Assembly: GCA_031213475.1 (NCBI GenBank)
Contig: JARUPZ010000023.1
Coordinates: 9,194,157-9,258,156, forward strand
From: Nereocystis luetkeana
Taxonomy: Eukaryota; Sar; Phaeophyceae; Laminariales; Laminariaceae
Direction: 5' to 3'
Length of the DNA stretch: 64,000 bases
Shown piece by piece: positions 1 to 10,692 of the stretch. The translations under genes were made by a program, and so were the position numbers. Position 1 is the stretch's first letter. Every line of letters begins with the position of its first letter. Below the pieces are notes generated by a model. The model had not been told where the DNA came from. It was given only the letters and a program-made list of their open reading frames with translations, and made no database searches.

Positions 1-2722
1 AGGTCGCTCGTTTTCGTGGCGACCAGTGTTGTGCGTTCGGTTCTCTGGCGCGGTGTATCCCGCGGGTGCTCTCCATGTCATAGACAGCTACGTTGATGCG
101 GCAGGAATCGAGGGTGGCTCCCCCCCCTCGGCTCTGATCCTTGGTCTGGGTAACTCAGCCTCTCGCGTTAACTCGCGAGGAAAACAATAATGGCGTCGGG
201 CAATCACGCGGTCCGTCGGGGTTAGTGTTATTGAACACAACACTAAAATTTGTAGCGTTCACGGAGGTTTCCGTTAATCGGCGACGTTTCTTCGTGAATG
301 CTGCATTGAAGGTACACTATCTACTTTTGTAAGTCGGTTGTCGGTGATGTCTTTGTTGATGTTTAGTTCGGGGTCGCTGTGCATGTGACAAGGTTGTCAG
401 TGGGAGTCGGGGTATAGAAGTGGAGTACCGGTGTTACTCGCGATGGGCGTTTGAATGTTTCCGCCGGTAGCGACGCCACGGAGTTCTTCCTGCCGTACAG
501 AGCGTTTCTGTCGTTTGGACTTGCACATGAGAACGACCTCTGGTGGGAGGCAGGCCTCTTCAAACAGGCTGTAAGTGCGAACACAAGTTTCTGACACTAG
601 GTCGCTCGTTTTCGTGGCGACCAGTGGTGTGCGTTCGGTTCTCTGGCGCGGTGTATCCCGCGGGTGCTCTCCATGTCATAGACAGCTACGTTGATGCGGC
701 AGGAATCGAGGGTGGCTCCCCCCCCTCGGCTCTGATCCTTGGTCTGGGTAACTCAGCCTCTCGCGTTAACTCGCGAGGAAAACAATAATGGCGTCGGGCA
801 ATCACGCGGTCCGTCGGGGTTAGTGCTATTGAACACAACACTAAAATTTGTAGCGTTCACGGAGGTTTCCGTTAATCGGCGACGTTTCTTCGTGAATGCT
901 GCATTGAAGGTACGCTATCTACTCTTGTAAGTCGGTTGTCGGTGATGTTTTTGTTGATGTTTCGCTCGGGGTTGCTGTGCATGTGACAAGGTTGTCAGTG
1001 GGAGTCGGGGTATAGAAGTGGAGTACCGGTGTTACTCGCGATGGGCGTTTGGATGTTTCCGCCGGTAGCGACGCCACGGAGTTCTTCCTGCCGTACAGAG
1101 CGTTTCTGTCGTTTGGACTTGCACATGAGAATGACCTCTGGTGGGAGGCAGGCCTCTTCAAACAGGCTGTAAGTGCGAACACAAGTTTCTGACACTAGGT
1201 CGCTCGTTTTCGTGGCGACCAGTGTTGTGCGTTCGGTTCTCTGGCGCGGTGTATCCCGCGGGTGCTCTCCATGTCATAGACAGCTACGTTGATGCGGCAG
1301 GAATCGGGGGTGGCTCTCCCCCCTCGGCTCTGATCCTTGGTCTGGGTAACTCAGCCTCTCGCGTTAACTCGCGAGGAAAACAATAATGGCGTCGGGCAAT
1401 CACGCGGTCCGTTGGGGTAAGTGCTATTGAACACAACACTAAAATTTGTAGCGTTCATGGAGGTTTCCGTTAATCGGCGACGTTTCTTCGTGAATGCTGC
1501 ATTGAAGGTACGCTATCTACTTTTGTAAGTCGGTTGTCGGTGATGTCTTTGTTGATGTTTAGTTCGGGGTCGCTGTGCATGTGACAAGGTTGTCAGTGGG
1601 AGTCGGGGTATAGAAGTGGAGTACCGGTGTTACTCGCGATAGGCGTTTGGATGTTTCCGCCGGTAGCGACGCCACGGGGTTCTTTCTGCCGTACAGAGCG
1701 TTTCTGTCGTTTGGACTTGCACATGAGAATGACCTCTGGTGGGAGGCAGGCCTCTTCAAACAGGCTGTAAGTGCGAACACAAGTTTCTAGGTCGCTCGTT
1801 TTCGTGGCGACCAGTGGTGTGCGTTCGGTTCTCTGGCGCGGTGTATCCCGCGGGTGCTCGCCATGTCATAGACAGCTACGTTGATGCGGCAGGAATCGAG
1901 GGTGGCTCTCCCCCCTCGGCTCTGATCCTTGGTCTGGGTAACTCAGCCTCTCGCGTTAACTCGCGAGGAAAACAATAATGGCGTCGGGCAATCACGCGGT
2001 CCGTCGGGGTAAGTGTTATTGAACACAACACTAAAATTTGTAGCGTTCACGGAGGTTTCCGTTAATCGGCGACCTTTCTTCGTGAATGCTGCATTGAAGG
2101 TACACAATCCACTTTTGTAAGTCGGTTGTCGGTGATGTTTTTGTTGATGTTTAGTTCGGGGTTGCTGTGCATGTGACAAGGTCGTCAGTGGGAGTCGGGG
2201 TATAGAAGTGGAGTACCGGTGTTACTCGCGATGGGCGTTTGGATGTTTCCGCCGGTAGCGACGCCACGGAGTTCTTCCTGCCGTACAGAGCGTTTCTGTC
2301 GTTTGGAGTTGCACATGAGAATGACCTCTGGTGGGAGGCAGGCCTCTTCAAACAGGCTGTAAGTGCGAACACAAGTTTCTAGGTCGCTCGTTTTCGTGGC
2401 GACCAGTGTTGTGCGTTCGGTTCTCTGGCGCGGTGTATCCCGCGGGTGCTCTCCATGTCATAGACAGCTACGTTGATGCGGCAGGAATCGAGGGTGGCTC
2501 CCCCCCCTCGGCTCTGATCCTTGGTCTGGGTAACTCAGCCTCTCGCGTTAACTCGCGAGGAAAACAATAATGGCGTCGGGCAATCACGCGGTCCGTCGGG
2601 GTAAGTGCTATTAAACACAACACTAAAATTTGTAGCGTTCACGGAGGTTTCCGTTAATCGGCGACGTTTCTTCGTGAATGCTGCATTGAAGGTACGCTAT
2701 CTACTTTTGTAAGTCGGTTGTC
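1..2722. repeat. 598-bp tandem satellite array, copy A
   Basis: Five units begin at 1, 599, 1197, 1789 and 2381, each starting AGGTCGCTCGTTTTCGTGGC. Unit lengths are 598, 598, 592 and 592; the 6-bp difference is the presence or absence of GACACT just before the unit start. The last unit breaks off near 2722, where GTCGGTGATG becomes GTCGATGATG and unique sequence follows. Each unit has short open frames on both strands, but they are interrupted at the same places in every unit and show no family signature, so I treat the array as non-coding satellite. The unit start can form a short hairpin (GGTCGC/GCGACC). The array probably continues left of the window. Confidence 0.95.
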
Positions 2723-4090
2723 GATGATGAAAACGTCACCGCTCGTTTAGCACGGCCAAATGGATGTCTCTTAGGTGGGTGGACGAGATTCTCTAGGAGT
2801 GTTGTCTACATGCTGAGATTGTAAAAGTAGAAACGGAGTTTTGATGAGAGATACGGACGGAATTAGCTATTGATAATACCAACGTGCAACAACAACATGG
2901 GAAGATTTGTGACGATTTGCAAGTATGTTGCAGGTTGTCTTTCACGACTTGCGTCTGATCGTCCGTCAAGGACATAGATCCAAGCGCCATTCTTCTCCGC
3001 TGGACACCGTGAAGTCGGGCCTGTTTCACGCGCCCGCGTTTCAGCATCCCCAGAGGGCTACGTATGCTGTGCCCTCGCCATGTTCCGCGTTTCCACGACG
3101 GCGCCTCTTACTAATAGCAGGCCACCGTGATGTGTGACCTGTCTTCTGTGGACTCCGTTTTCGCACAATGATCCATTTTGCTTTCCCGCTCGACCGGGAC
3201 GACCTCTCTATCCTTTCCCTACCTGCCCTTCCGCCGTTGAAAACCTAATGGGCACGGCTCGACCATCCCCTTGACAAAATGAGTAGCAACCACTCAATCG
3301 GCCGAACTCACAGCTGACGTACTCGTGGTAATTTAATCAGATATTCTCGACGTCATTACCGCCGCCGACACTCTCGGACAGTCGGCCTTTGACCTTACCC
3401 ACGTGTATTCCACGGACCGATACGTTGCGTCGTGTTGGCAGCCACCCCGTTCAAGGTTTTTTGGCAGTGGTTTTCGTCGATATTTTGGTTCGCCAGTGAT
3501 CAATGCTTCGTATTCCTGCACGGGGGAGTGTACACATGGTCACCAAAAAGGCTTGAGTTCTGTAAGGACCACTCCGAGCTGGAGCGCATTATGAGCTCGT
3601 CAGATCCGCTGTCGCACAATCTAATATACCTGGTGCCAACAGGTCGTAGCGAACGTGGTTTGGATTACGTGTTAGTAGGTGGGAGCGCGAACGGGAAACG
3701 CTGTAAGCTCTCGCTGCCACTTTAGCTAATTGCACACATAATCCGATAATGAAACAGCACCTGTTGAACAGTGACCCTTGGCGTTTGGCTGAAGCCAGCC
3801 TTTCGAACCTCGAGCCATGTTGCCCGTAGGGCGGGTAGGGTACCAACCATTTCTCAATTAATACATAGCTACACACCTCACCCAAAACCTCGATTCTGGA
3901 ACAAAGTGTACCTCCCTCCTTCAAGTGTTGCGTTTCACGGCGGGGAGCTTGGTTCGACAACACCTACCGCCAGCCACCAGCTGGCCACACACAAACACAG
4001 ATCACTCAACTCACGGTCACCAGTACTCGTGTGGACGGCGCAGACGCCGTGCATGAAAGCGTATCTCACGGGTAAGGTCGATCGATCAGC
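2723..4090. other. Non-repetitive stretch with one weak coding candidate
   Basis: This is single-copy sequence within the duplicated unit, repeated at 19438-20805. Apart from the weak candidate at 3432-3725 I see no protein family, RNA gene or repeat. Short open frames occur on both strands without splice structure. Confidence 0.6.
3432..3725 (+). CDS. Unrecognised possible coding segment, copy A
   Basis: A 97-codon open frame encodes a peptide rich in Trp and Phe at its start (KVFWQWFSSIFWFASDQ) and ending in a more ordinary stretch (LIYLVPTGRSERGLDYVLV). An overlapping open frame just upstream (around 3335-3480, including AFDLTHVYSTDRYVAS) runs into it in a different phase, as if one base had been lost near 3440. 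The same arrangement occurs at 20147-20440 in copy B. No family is recognised and no splice sites support it. It may be the remnant of a frameshifted gene or chance. Confidence 0.2.
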   Translation: MLAATPFKVFWQWFSSIFWFASDQCFVFLHGGVYTWSPKRLEFCKDHSELERIMSSSDPLSHNLIYLVPTGRSERGLDYVLVGGSANGKRCKLSLPL

Positions 4091-4093
4091 AGC

Positions 4094-4147
4094 GGCACCA
4101 GCATCACCACCGCCGCCACCGCCACCACCTCCACCAACCACCACCTC
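4094..4147. repeat. CCA/CCG trinucleotide microsatellite, copy A
   Basis: Run of CACCACCGCCGCCACC-type repeats. The counterpart at 20809-20862 differs by a C-to-T change (CACCAT for CACCAC). The Pro-rich and Gly-rich frames it produces on the two strands are consequences of the repeat. Confidence 0.9.
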
Positions 4148-4554
4148 AATATCCCCCCACAGCAACCCGCAACACAGCGCAAGCACAACCATCAGAACAG
4201 CCATCAGCTGGCACCGCAACAGTGCTTGGGACAGGGGCGGGAAGGAATAAGAAGACGTCGCCTGCCTATGTGGCAGTACTTCTCGGAGTTGAGTCGCCGG
4301 TCATGAAGAAAAGCGTCAAGTGCGCGGTAGTCACAGAGTTACGTGCCTCGGGACGACTCCTTGCGCGCAACCAGCAGTGCAGGGAACTCTTCACGTACAA
4401 CCGCGCCGACCCTGCGGCGAGAAATGAAAGCTCCGGGACAAGCAGTCAGCTGTGCCATCTGAACGAGTATTACACCCCCTAGTACAAGGTGGCGATCAAG
4501 GCCAGCCGTCTATCGACATCCACCAGGAAGAAGCGTTCCCTCCCGTGCCGTCGT
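4148..4554. other. No gene seen
   Basis: Open frames occur on the plus strand (for example 4222-4482), but without family similarity, splice structure or unusual composition. The stretch is repeated at 20863-21269. Confidence 0.5.
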
Positions 4555-4916
4555 CGAGTTTTTCTTCTACCATCCCGACCCGTCGTGACAAAACTCACAT
4601 TGCGCTTTACCGTCCCGTCTCGTCACCAAAACCTGTGCGTACCGTCCCGTCCCGCCGTGAATGTATAATCATAATGATTCACCGTCCCTTTCCACCGAGG
4701 GAAACAATAGTTACTATCCCGTCTCGTTCCGTCGTGAAATGGCCTATTGAGTTGAGTTTTACCGTCCCGTCCCGTCCCGTCGATAAATTGTGCATCCGCT
4801 GTCCTGTCCCGTCCCGCCCCGCCAATGTTTCATGTCTCCATTTTACCGTCCCGTTTTCATTTTTCTTTCCTGTCCAACAAGTCAAAACTGTCCCGTCCCG
4901 TCCCGTCACGGTTCTC
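4555..4916. repeat. Degenerate CCGTC/CCCGT minisatellite, copy A
   Basis: About 360 bp are peppered with CCGTCCCGTCCCGTC-type runs separated by 20-40 bp of variable spacer. The plus-strand reading (TVPSRPV-like repeats) and the minus-strand reading (GRDGTV-like repeats) are both open because the pentamer lacks stops, so neither is taken as a gene. Copy B is at 21270-21631. Confidence 0.85.
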
Positions 4917-5584
4917 AGCCAATGTGACATGCCTGGCTATTATTGAACTCGGGAAAGGCGGATATAATGTTGGCCTTAGCCAGCGGAGTTCGGGGACGAG
5001 GAAGACTCAGTGTATGCAGATGGAGCAGCGATATGTGGGCAAGATCCAAACGGACAAAGACGGCGTATATCACTATTTTTTGTTGTATAAGATCTGCCGC
5101 TGCAATAGCCTCTAGGTAGAGCTAGAGGACACTACTGGCTCTATACGTCTGATAGTTTCTCTTTTCAGCTCGCCTGTCTAGAAAACTGAGCACGTCTCGC
5201 TGGGAAACTTGTGTAGATGTTTCAACAACAACAGTATATTCAGCGATCTCATTCAACCTCGGTATACACAAAGTCTTCGAAAGCACCGCCTGAAACATTC
5301 TAGTACACCTCGGGCAGATCATGATCTACGGTATAGATCATCCGCTATAGTTCCTCACCTGCCGTTGTGAGAGGTTGTGCAGGATCTGCATATATAATAC
5401 AGATCCAACCCATCAGGGAGTATGTGTTAGAATCATGCAGACTACGTGGGTCCCACCAGGAAACACGATGAGCGGTAGATCATACAAGACCATGAACAGA
5501 TCCATCTGGGTTGAAATATCTAGATGAGGTGGGAATTGATAATCTGTCAGAGGTGTTAAAACATGCGATAGACAGACGTACCTA
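4917..5584. other. No gene seen
   Basis: AT-balanced sequence with no convincing open frame, RNA gene or repeat. It is duplicated at 21632-22299. Confidence 0.5.
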
Positions 5585-6592
5585 TGTTAAGTGTGAAGCA
5601 GTAGGCACTGACTGCTGCTAGCAGGTGTGCCTTTGACTCTGCTCTGGTCACTCATATAAGGAGCCTGACGATGTCAAAAGTTATAGGCTCTTGTATTAGT
5701 TGCTGCTTGCCCAGTCAGATGTCTTCTGAACGAAGGAGCGACACATTCATCAGAAAGGCAGGCGATAACGCCTGCTAGATGGGATGAGGGGACGCTTGAT
5801 CTAAATCATAACTCCGCAACAGGAGAAAGGGGATACCATAGCACCAGCCCACCCTGAAGGGTCGCATATGCAGATTCATAGAAAATCAGGCAGGAACCCA
5901 ATCCACCAGGAGAACTCGGAGAATGGGTCGAAGATGCGGCGCTTCACCACCCACTCCCACACCTCTAACTCGTAAGGCTGAAGACAATTACACGTGTACA
6001 CCGCGAGGCAGCGAAGAGTGATCCAGCCCACGACGCTGCCGTGAGGCGTGCTTATGCCAACATCAACGCCCACAAAATCGAACGTGTCACACCTATGCTG
6101 TTTCACACAGCTCTCGACAAAACCAACGCAGCACACCAGTTAACACGTAGTGTCAAACTCCCGGTAGCAGACATACTACAATGTATGTAGTACAATGTGA
6201 CGACAAATGCTGCGACGGTCTAGACTTCGAGCCTGGGGTTCTCGGTTGGGAACTCCCGCTTCGCAAATGCGTTCAGAGAGCCATCACACCCGATAAAACC
6301 TCGTTCGTGTTGGTGCCGTTGTCCGCTGCTTGGGCGGAGAACGAGCGCTGGCGGGGGTCCTTGCCCAGTTTGAGTGATTTCGGCCCTACCGACGACACCA
6401 GTGTTAAGTGTAAGGCAGCATGGATCTAGGGACCGACTACTTCATGCAGATGTGCCTCTGGCTCTGCTTTGGTCACTTACCAAAAGTGTTTGACAATGTT
6501 AGAAGCTATAGGCTCTTGTACTAGTTGCTGCTTGCCTCGCCAGATGTATTCTAAACGAAGGGGCGAGGCATTCATCAGTAAGGCAGGCGATA
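5585..6592. mobile_element. About 1-kb element flanked by direct repeats, copy A
   Basis: Two direct repeats of about 190 bp, 5585-5777 and 6403-6592, start GTTAAGTGT and end AGGCAGGCGATA. They share blocks such as TATAGGCTCTTGTA and GTTGCTGCTTGCC and are diverged by substitutions and small indels. They enclose about 625 bp. The structure resembles a small LTR-type (TRIM-like) element, but I see no target duplication or primer site. The interior has two short open frames (6136-5876 minus, 6181-6429 plus) with no recognisable product. Copy B is at 22300-23307. Confidence 0.5.
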
Positions 6593-7439
6593 CATTTCGG
6601 TCTACTTGATTTTAATGTGTTTGATTTGTATGTTTCTATCCCATTCATTATATTCGCTCATTTTTATCTCTCTCTTTCCTAGTAGTCGTAACGCAGGTCC
6701 GGGGTCAGAGTAAATGTATGTAAATACTTTCAACGCGATTTATCGTACGAGTGAGGTTGTCTGTTTTCTTTGTGTGTGTATATGTCGACCTTGAAGTTGT
6801 ACCTACGTCTACTGGAAGGGGGAGACTAACGGCCACCATTTTCTTCCAAATTGCGGTGTGTTTTATTTTCCTTTTGATGTTGAACTGCTGGGAAAACCTT
6901 TTGGGTTTGTGGCTGATACGCTGGTACTGCTGTAAACTGATACTCTGGGACAGACAGCACGGAACTCGTTTACAACCAAAGAATACCACCGCCGCAAAGA
7001 GATGGGCACCTTGATCAACGTCAGGAAGCAATAAATTACGTATCATCAGGAAGTGAAATAGGACTCATAGACTGGCAACTCTATCACACTAGTGTTTCCG
7101 TCACCGTCATTGCCACTACGGCAGCTTGGCTTATATACGCACACAGCCCGAGACAAAAGTAACACTTGTACGGGAAGAACGGTCCACGCCTTAATACAAC
7201 AGCGGTAGTCGTGCCTAAAACAGCAGTAGCAAAGCCTGGATCGACAAAACAAAATAGGGGTACGATATACATAGGATATAATATGTATATATGTACATGA
7301 TTATGTTGTAGCTGCTGCGAGGGAGAAGCATCTACACAGGCGAGAGGAATCCTCCACCCAAGAAGGCTCTGCACGCCCCCGATGCTCTCCCGTCGCCCCC
7401 CGCCCCCCGTCCTATCGTTGCCACTGCCGATATCAACAC
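6593..7439. other. No gene; one short dispersed repeat
   Basis: The segment 6634-6712 (CCCATTCATTATATTCGC through GGTCCGGGGTCAGAG) is related to 46842-46918 in the large insertion. The rest has no supportable gene. The stretch recurs at 23308-24154. Confidence 0.5.
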
Positions 7440-7612
7440 GGTATCCCCGCAAGCACCACCTCGACAACCACCAACACAACCACGGACACAACCACCAACA
7501 CCACCACCAACGCCACCACCACCATCACCAACACCACCAATACCGTTGACATCACCACCACTACCACTACTACGACCGCAACCACCACTACCACCACTAT
7601 CATCATCGACAG
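7440..7612. repeat. CAC/ACA-rich trinucleotide repeat, copy A
   Basis: An imperfect CACCAC/AACACC tract of about 170 bp. It yields artificial poly-Val and poly-Gly frames on the minus strand (7433-7675 and 7332-7847), which I reject as genes. Copy B is at 24155-24327. Confidence 0.9.
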
Positions 7613-8539
7613 AAAGAGGTTTGCTATCGATAACGTTGCCGAGCCGGTCGACACCGGGGCATGGCAGGTGGTCATGATGATTGTGTCGGTCGCGACCCTC
7701 CTGCCGGTAGAACTCTTCGTCGTGCTCCTGCTGCTCTTTCCGGTCCTGTTCTTCTGTCGTCCCGTTCTGCGTTGGGCTTACATCTCCGTAGAGCCCGGGC
7801 ATCAACGACTTTATCTGGAGATGCTGAAAGAAATCCCACGGGTGCATAACTTTCGATTGTGGGTTTAGCTATCGTAGTGAGTTTGCAGAATCTGCGCGGA
7901 TTGGCCGAGACCTGCAGTTATTTATTTACTTGACATCAAATACCTCTGAAAATGTGTGCTTGAGGCAGGGCGAGGGGGGGGTTCTGATTGACCACGCATG
8001 CATTTCGAGACGGAGCACCGCGGGGAGGGGGCGGGGGGGGGGACGGGCTCATCGCCATCGTTGGACACTAGCGGGAGAGAAGATTGGTCGGCCACTAAAG
8101 TGCGTCGACAGCATAATACATCCAATTGTTAGTAATTGTTGAGCGCGCGCGGGGGGGGAGGGGGGGGGGAGTACTAGTCCCTAAACACCAAGGATGCACA
8201 AAAGTCATGCTGCCTGGTGGTCGAGGTATCGTGTACCACTCTGTCCCAAACCAAAAGGCAAACTATAAGGACAGTTATTAATTGATCAAAATGTTCCTTG
8301 TAATATCGAACAGATTGATACTTTGCAGGGAAGATCACTCGGAATCTCGTCATTCTACTGTTAGTAATAGCCTGCAAGACGAAACATACACCCCTGGAAT
8401 GTACCCTAAATATGTTGACGTTCGATCGAGTAGTGCGGCGGTGATGACTGCGTCGGCCAAAGAGTGGATATAACCCAGACGGTGACCACAACCGCGAGGA
8501 AGAGGGGGGAAATACAGATCAACCGTACGCCCCCCTCCC
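7613..8539. other. No gene; long G tracts
   Basis: G runs of 7-10 bases lie at about 7974-7981, 8028-8042 and 8150-8170. They make the plus strand G-quadruplex-prone. The adjacent GAGCGCGCGCG at about 8140 is also low complexity. No coding evidence. Counterpart 24328-25254. Confidence 0.6.
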
Positions 8540-9418
8540 CGGGGGGGGGGGTGTCCTCGATATTATGCATGGCTGGAGTCGTATGACCATGGACCCTCGC
8601 ATCCCTGCAATGCTGGGGGGTGGGGGGGTACTCGATATCATGCATGGCCATAGTCGTATGACCATAGACCCTCGCATCCGTACAATGCCGCGACGGAGAA
8701 AATCGGGTTTTCACCGACCAAGCAGACACTGCTTGCACAGGAGGCTTCATTGGGGAGGAGAGGGGGGTGTACGCATGTCGTGCACATGGACGTAGTCGTA
8801 TTACTATAGACTTTCGCATCCCTATAATGCCGGAACCGAGCACTTCGAAGTTTTTTACCCACCAGGCAGATCTAGAGGGGGGTGTACTCATGTCATGCAC
8901 ATGGCCGTAGTCGTATGAATATAGACCATTGGTTCCCTTCAACGTCGAGACGGAGCACGTCGGTTTTCACCAACCAGACAGATATTGCTTGCACCAAGCG
9001 CGAAGCGGAACGTGAGGTGCTGGCCGAGTCGCATGAAGGAGTGAAGTGCATCCTACTTACAACCGCTTGTGAATCGGAAATTACAACGGATGACAGCTTC
9101 GACCGAATGGGGAGGGGGAGGAGGAAAGGGCGGGGGGAGGGAGGGGGGGGTGTACTCATTATCATGCATGGCCGTATCGTATGATCATGGACCCTCGCAT
9201 CCCTACAATGCTGGGACGGGGCACGTTAGCTTTTCACCGACCAGGCAGACATTGCTTGCACCAAGCGCGAAGCGCCGTGAGGTGTTGGGCGAGCCGCATG
9301 AAGGGCGAGCCGCGCCGTACTGAGAACAGCTTTTGAGGCGGATTATTTTGCACATGGATGATAGGGTTAATGAACTAACTTATGGTCTGGTGTGGCCACT
9401 TCCTGAGACAGCGATGGG
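8540..9418 (+). repeat. Cluster of G-tract-headed dispersed repeats, copy A
   Basis: Several degenerate copies of one module follow each other. Each starts with a G run, then GTGTACTCAT..CATGCATGGCC, GTAGTCGTATGACCATAGAC and CCTCGCATCCCTACAATGC. Starts are near 8540, 8626, 8765, 8877 and 9143. The copy at 9143-9418 is longest and continues through ACCAGGCAGACATTGCTTGC and AAGCGCGAAGCGCCGTGAGG to ACTTCCTGAGACAGCGATGG. The same long module occurs in the palindrome arms. Copy B of the cluster is at 25255-26133. Confidence 0.8.
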
Positions 9419-9805
9419 TTTACGGGGGGATGGAATCAATACCATGCATAGCCGTAGTCGTATGGCCATAGACCGGGGGGGATGGGGGTCATTAGGGGGA
9501 GGGGAGGGCCAGTAGGGGGGTGTAGTCCTATGACTGGACGGGGGGTAGTTCTGGGTGGGGGGGGTCGGCTGAGGAGGAGTCGCCATCGATTGATGTGAGG
9601 ATTGACCTAAAGCTCTCGCTGGCTCTCTCTGACGGGTTTGGTCTGGAAACGGAATAAAACGCCCTGTCGTGCCCGACGGCGCTTTACAATAATTTACGGT
9701 AGTTCCGGTACAAAATGTAGCTGGGTGTGTATGCTTACTTGCTTGTCCGCGTGGTAGAATGTTGCCGTCACCCGCTTGTCATACACTGGTACCATATAGA
9801 GCTAC
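9419..9805. other. No gene; G-rich then ordinary sequence
   Basis: G runs continue to about 9575, with another partial GCCGTAGTCGTATGGCCATA motif near 9449. Nothing else is recognised up to 9805. Confidence 0.5.
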
Positions 9806-9935
9806 CTACAACTCGCTTAGGTTTAGTCTCACGTGCTGCAGTTTGGCCATGTTGATGAGCTCGTACGCCTCCACCAGCAGCCGCTCCAAACTGCCGCACC
9901 GCGCCTTCGCCCTCTGTCCCTCTCGCCACTGACGC
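9806..9935 (-). CDS. Possible terminal exon, product unknown, copy A
   Basis: On the minus strand an acceptor-like GAACCGCAG is followed by an open exon ending in TAG at 9806. Its C-terminus reads SLERLLVEAYELINMAKLQ, a charged, heptad-like stretch compatible with a helix. The frame also stays open upstream of the acceptor, so the boundary is uncertain. No preceding exon could be joined confidently. The sequence is preserved at 26521-26650. No family is recognised. Confidence 0.3.
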
Positions 9936-10589
9936 CTGCGGTTCCAGCAGAATCGTACGAAACGAGGTTTTTTGGTGTTAGCGCAGTTCGTTTCGTTCCT
10001 ACGCAGGTGAAAACACGGCTTTTGGGGTGGGTTCATGCAGCATCCTGGACTGCCGACCCCGAACACATCTACAGCAATACATCGGCGCTCGCATGTAGAA
10101 TACAGACTTTGAGAAATCCAGTCTAGAACAAAGCTCAACAAATCGAGAAAATACCCAGTCGATGTATGTGTTCGACGTCTATATATGAGAAATAGTAAGG
10201 AATGTACCTATCCCCCCCCGCCCCCCATGCTCGCTCGGGAAAAATAAGGATCTTAGCCTAACATCTGATTTCAGGTTTCCTATACACGAGAAGGCCGAAT
10301 ACTGCATACCACTCTACGTGAACACGTACAAAACGATCTGGCTCGTGGAAGAAACATTCGCTTACAGCGGCAGCAGTCAAGGGGGAAACGCAGGGATTGA
10401 TCGCCGTAAGCCATGTGGCATCCGGCAACACGTGGCAGCCGCTGCTAGAAATCTGGGGAAGAAATTGCAGAGCCACGACGAGGCTGGGAGGCAGAATCTC
10501 CGGCCGATTAGAGAGAGAACGGTATAGCCCCACCGCAGCAAGACACGGAACAAGGGCAGAAAAGCACCACCCCAGCTCCAAATACGATC

Positions 10590-10692
10590 TTCAGCATCAA
10601 CCTCAACAGAAACTCCAACATCAAGTTCACCATCACACTTAACATTAAGTTCAACATCAAGTTCAACAACATGTTCAACATCAGTTCTAGCA
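10590..10692. repeat. TTCAACATCAAG minisatellite, copy A
   Basis: An imperfect 12-bp tandem repeat (TTCAACATCAAG with variants). It makes a leucine/methionine-rich minus-strand frame (LMLNLMLNLM) that I reject as a gene. Copy B is at 27305-27407. Confidence 0.85.

Noticed and set aside
1..2722. CRISPR-like or multigene array in the 598-bp repeats
   Set aside because: Units are uniform along their whole length with no short repeat/spacer alternation, and the open frames on both strands lack any family signal.
4452..4946. A 164-residue Pro/Ser-rich protein with TVPSRPV repeats
   Set aside because: Produced by the CCGTCCCGT minisatellite; the opposite strand is equally open.
7332..7847. Gly/Ser-rich and poly-Val proteins on the minus strand
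   Set aside because: They come from the CAC trinucleotide tract, which is open in several frames at once.
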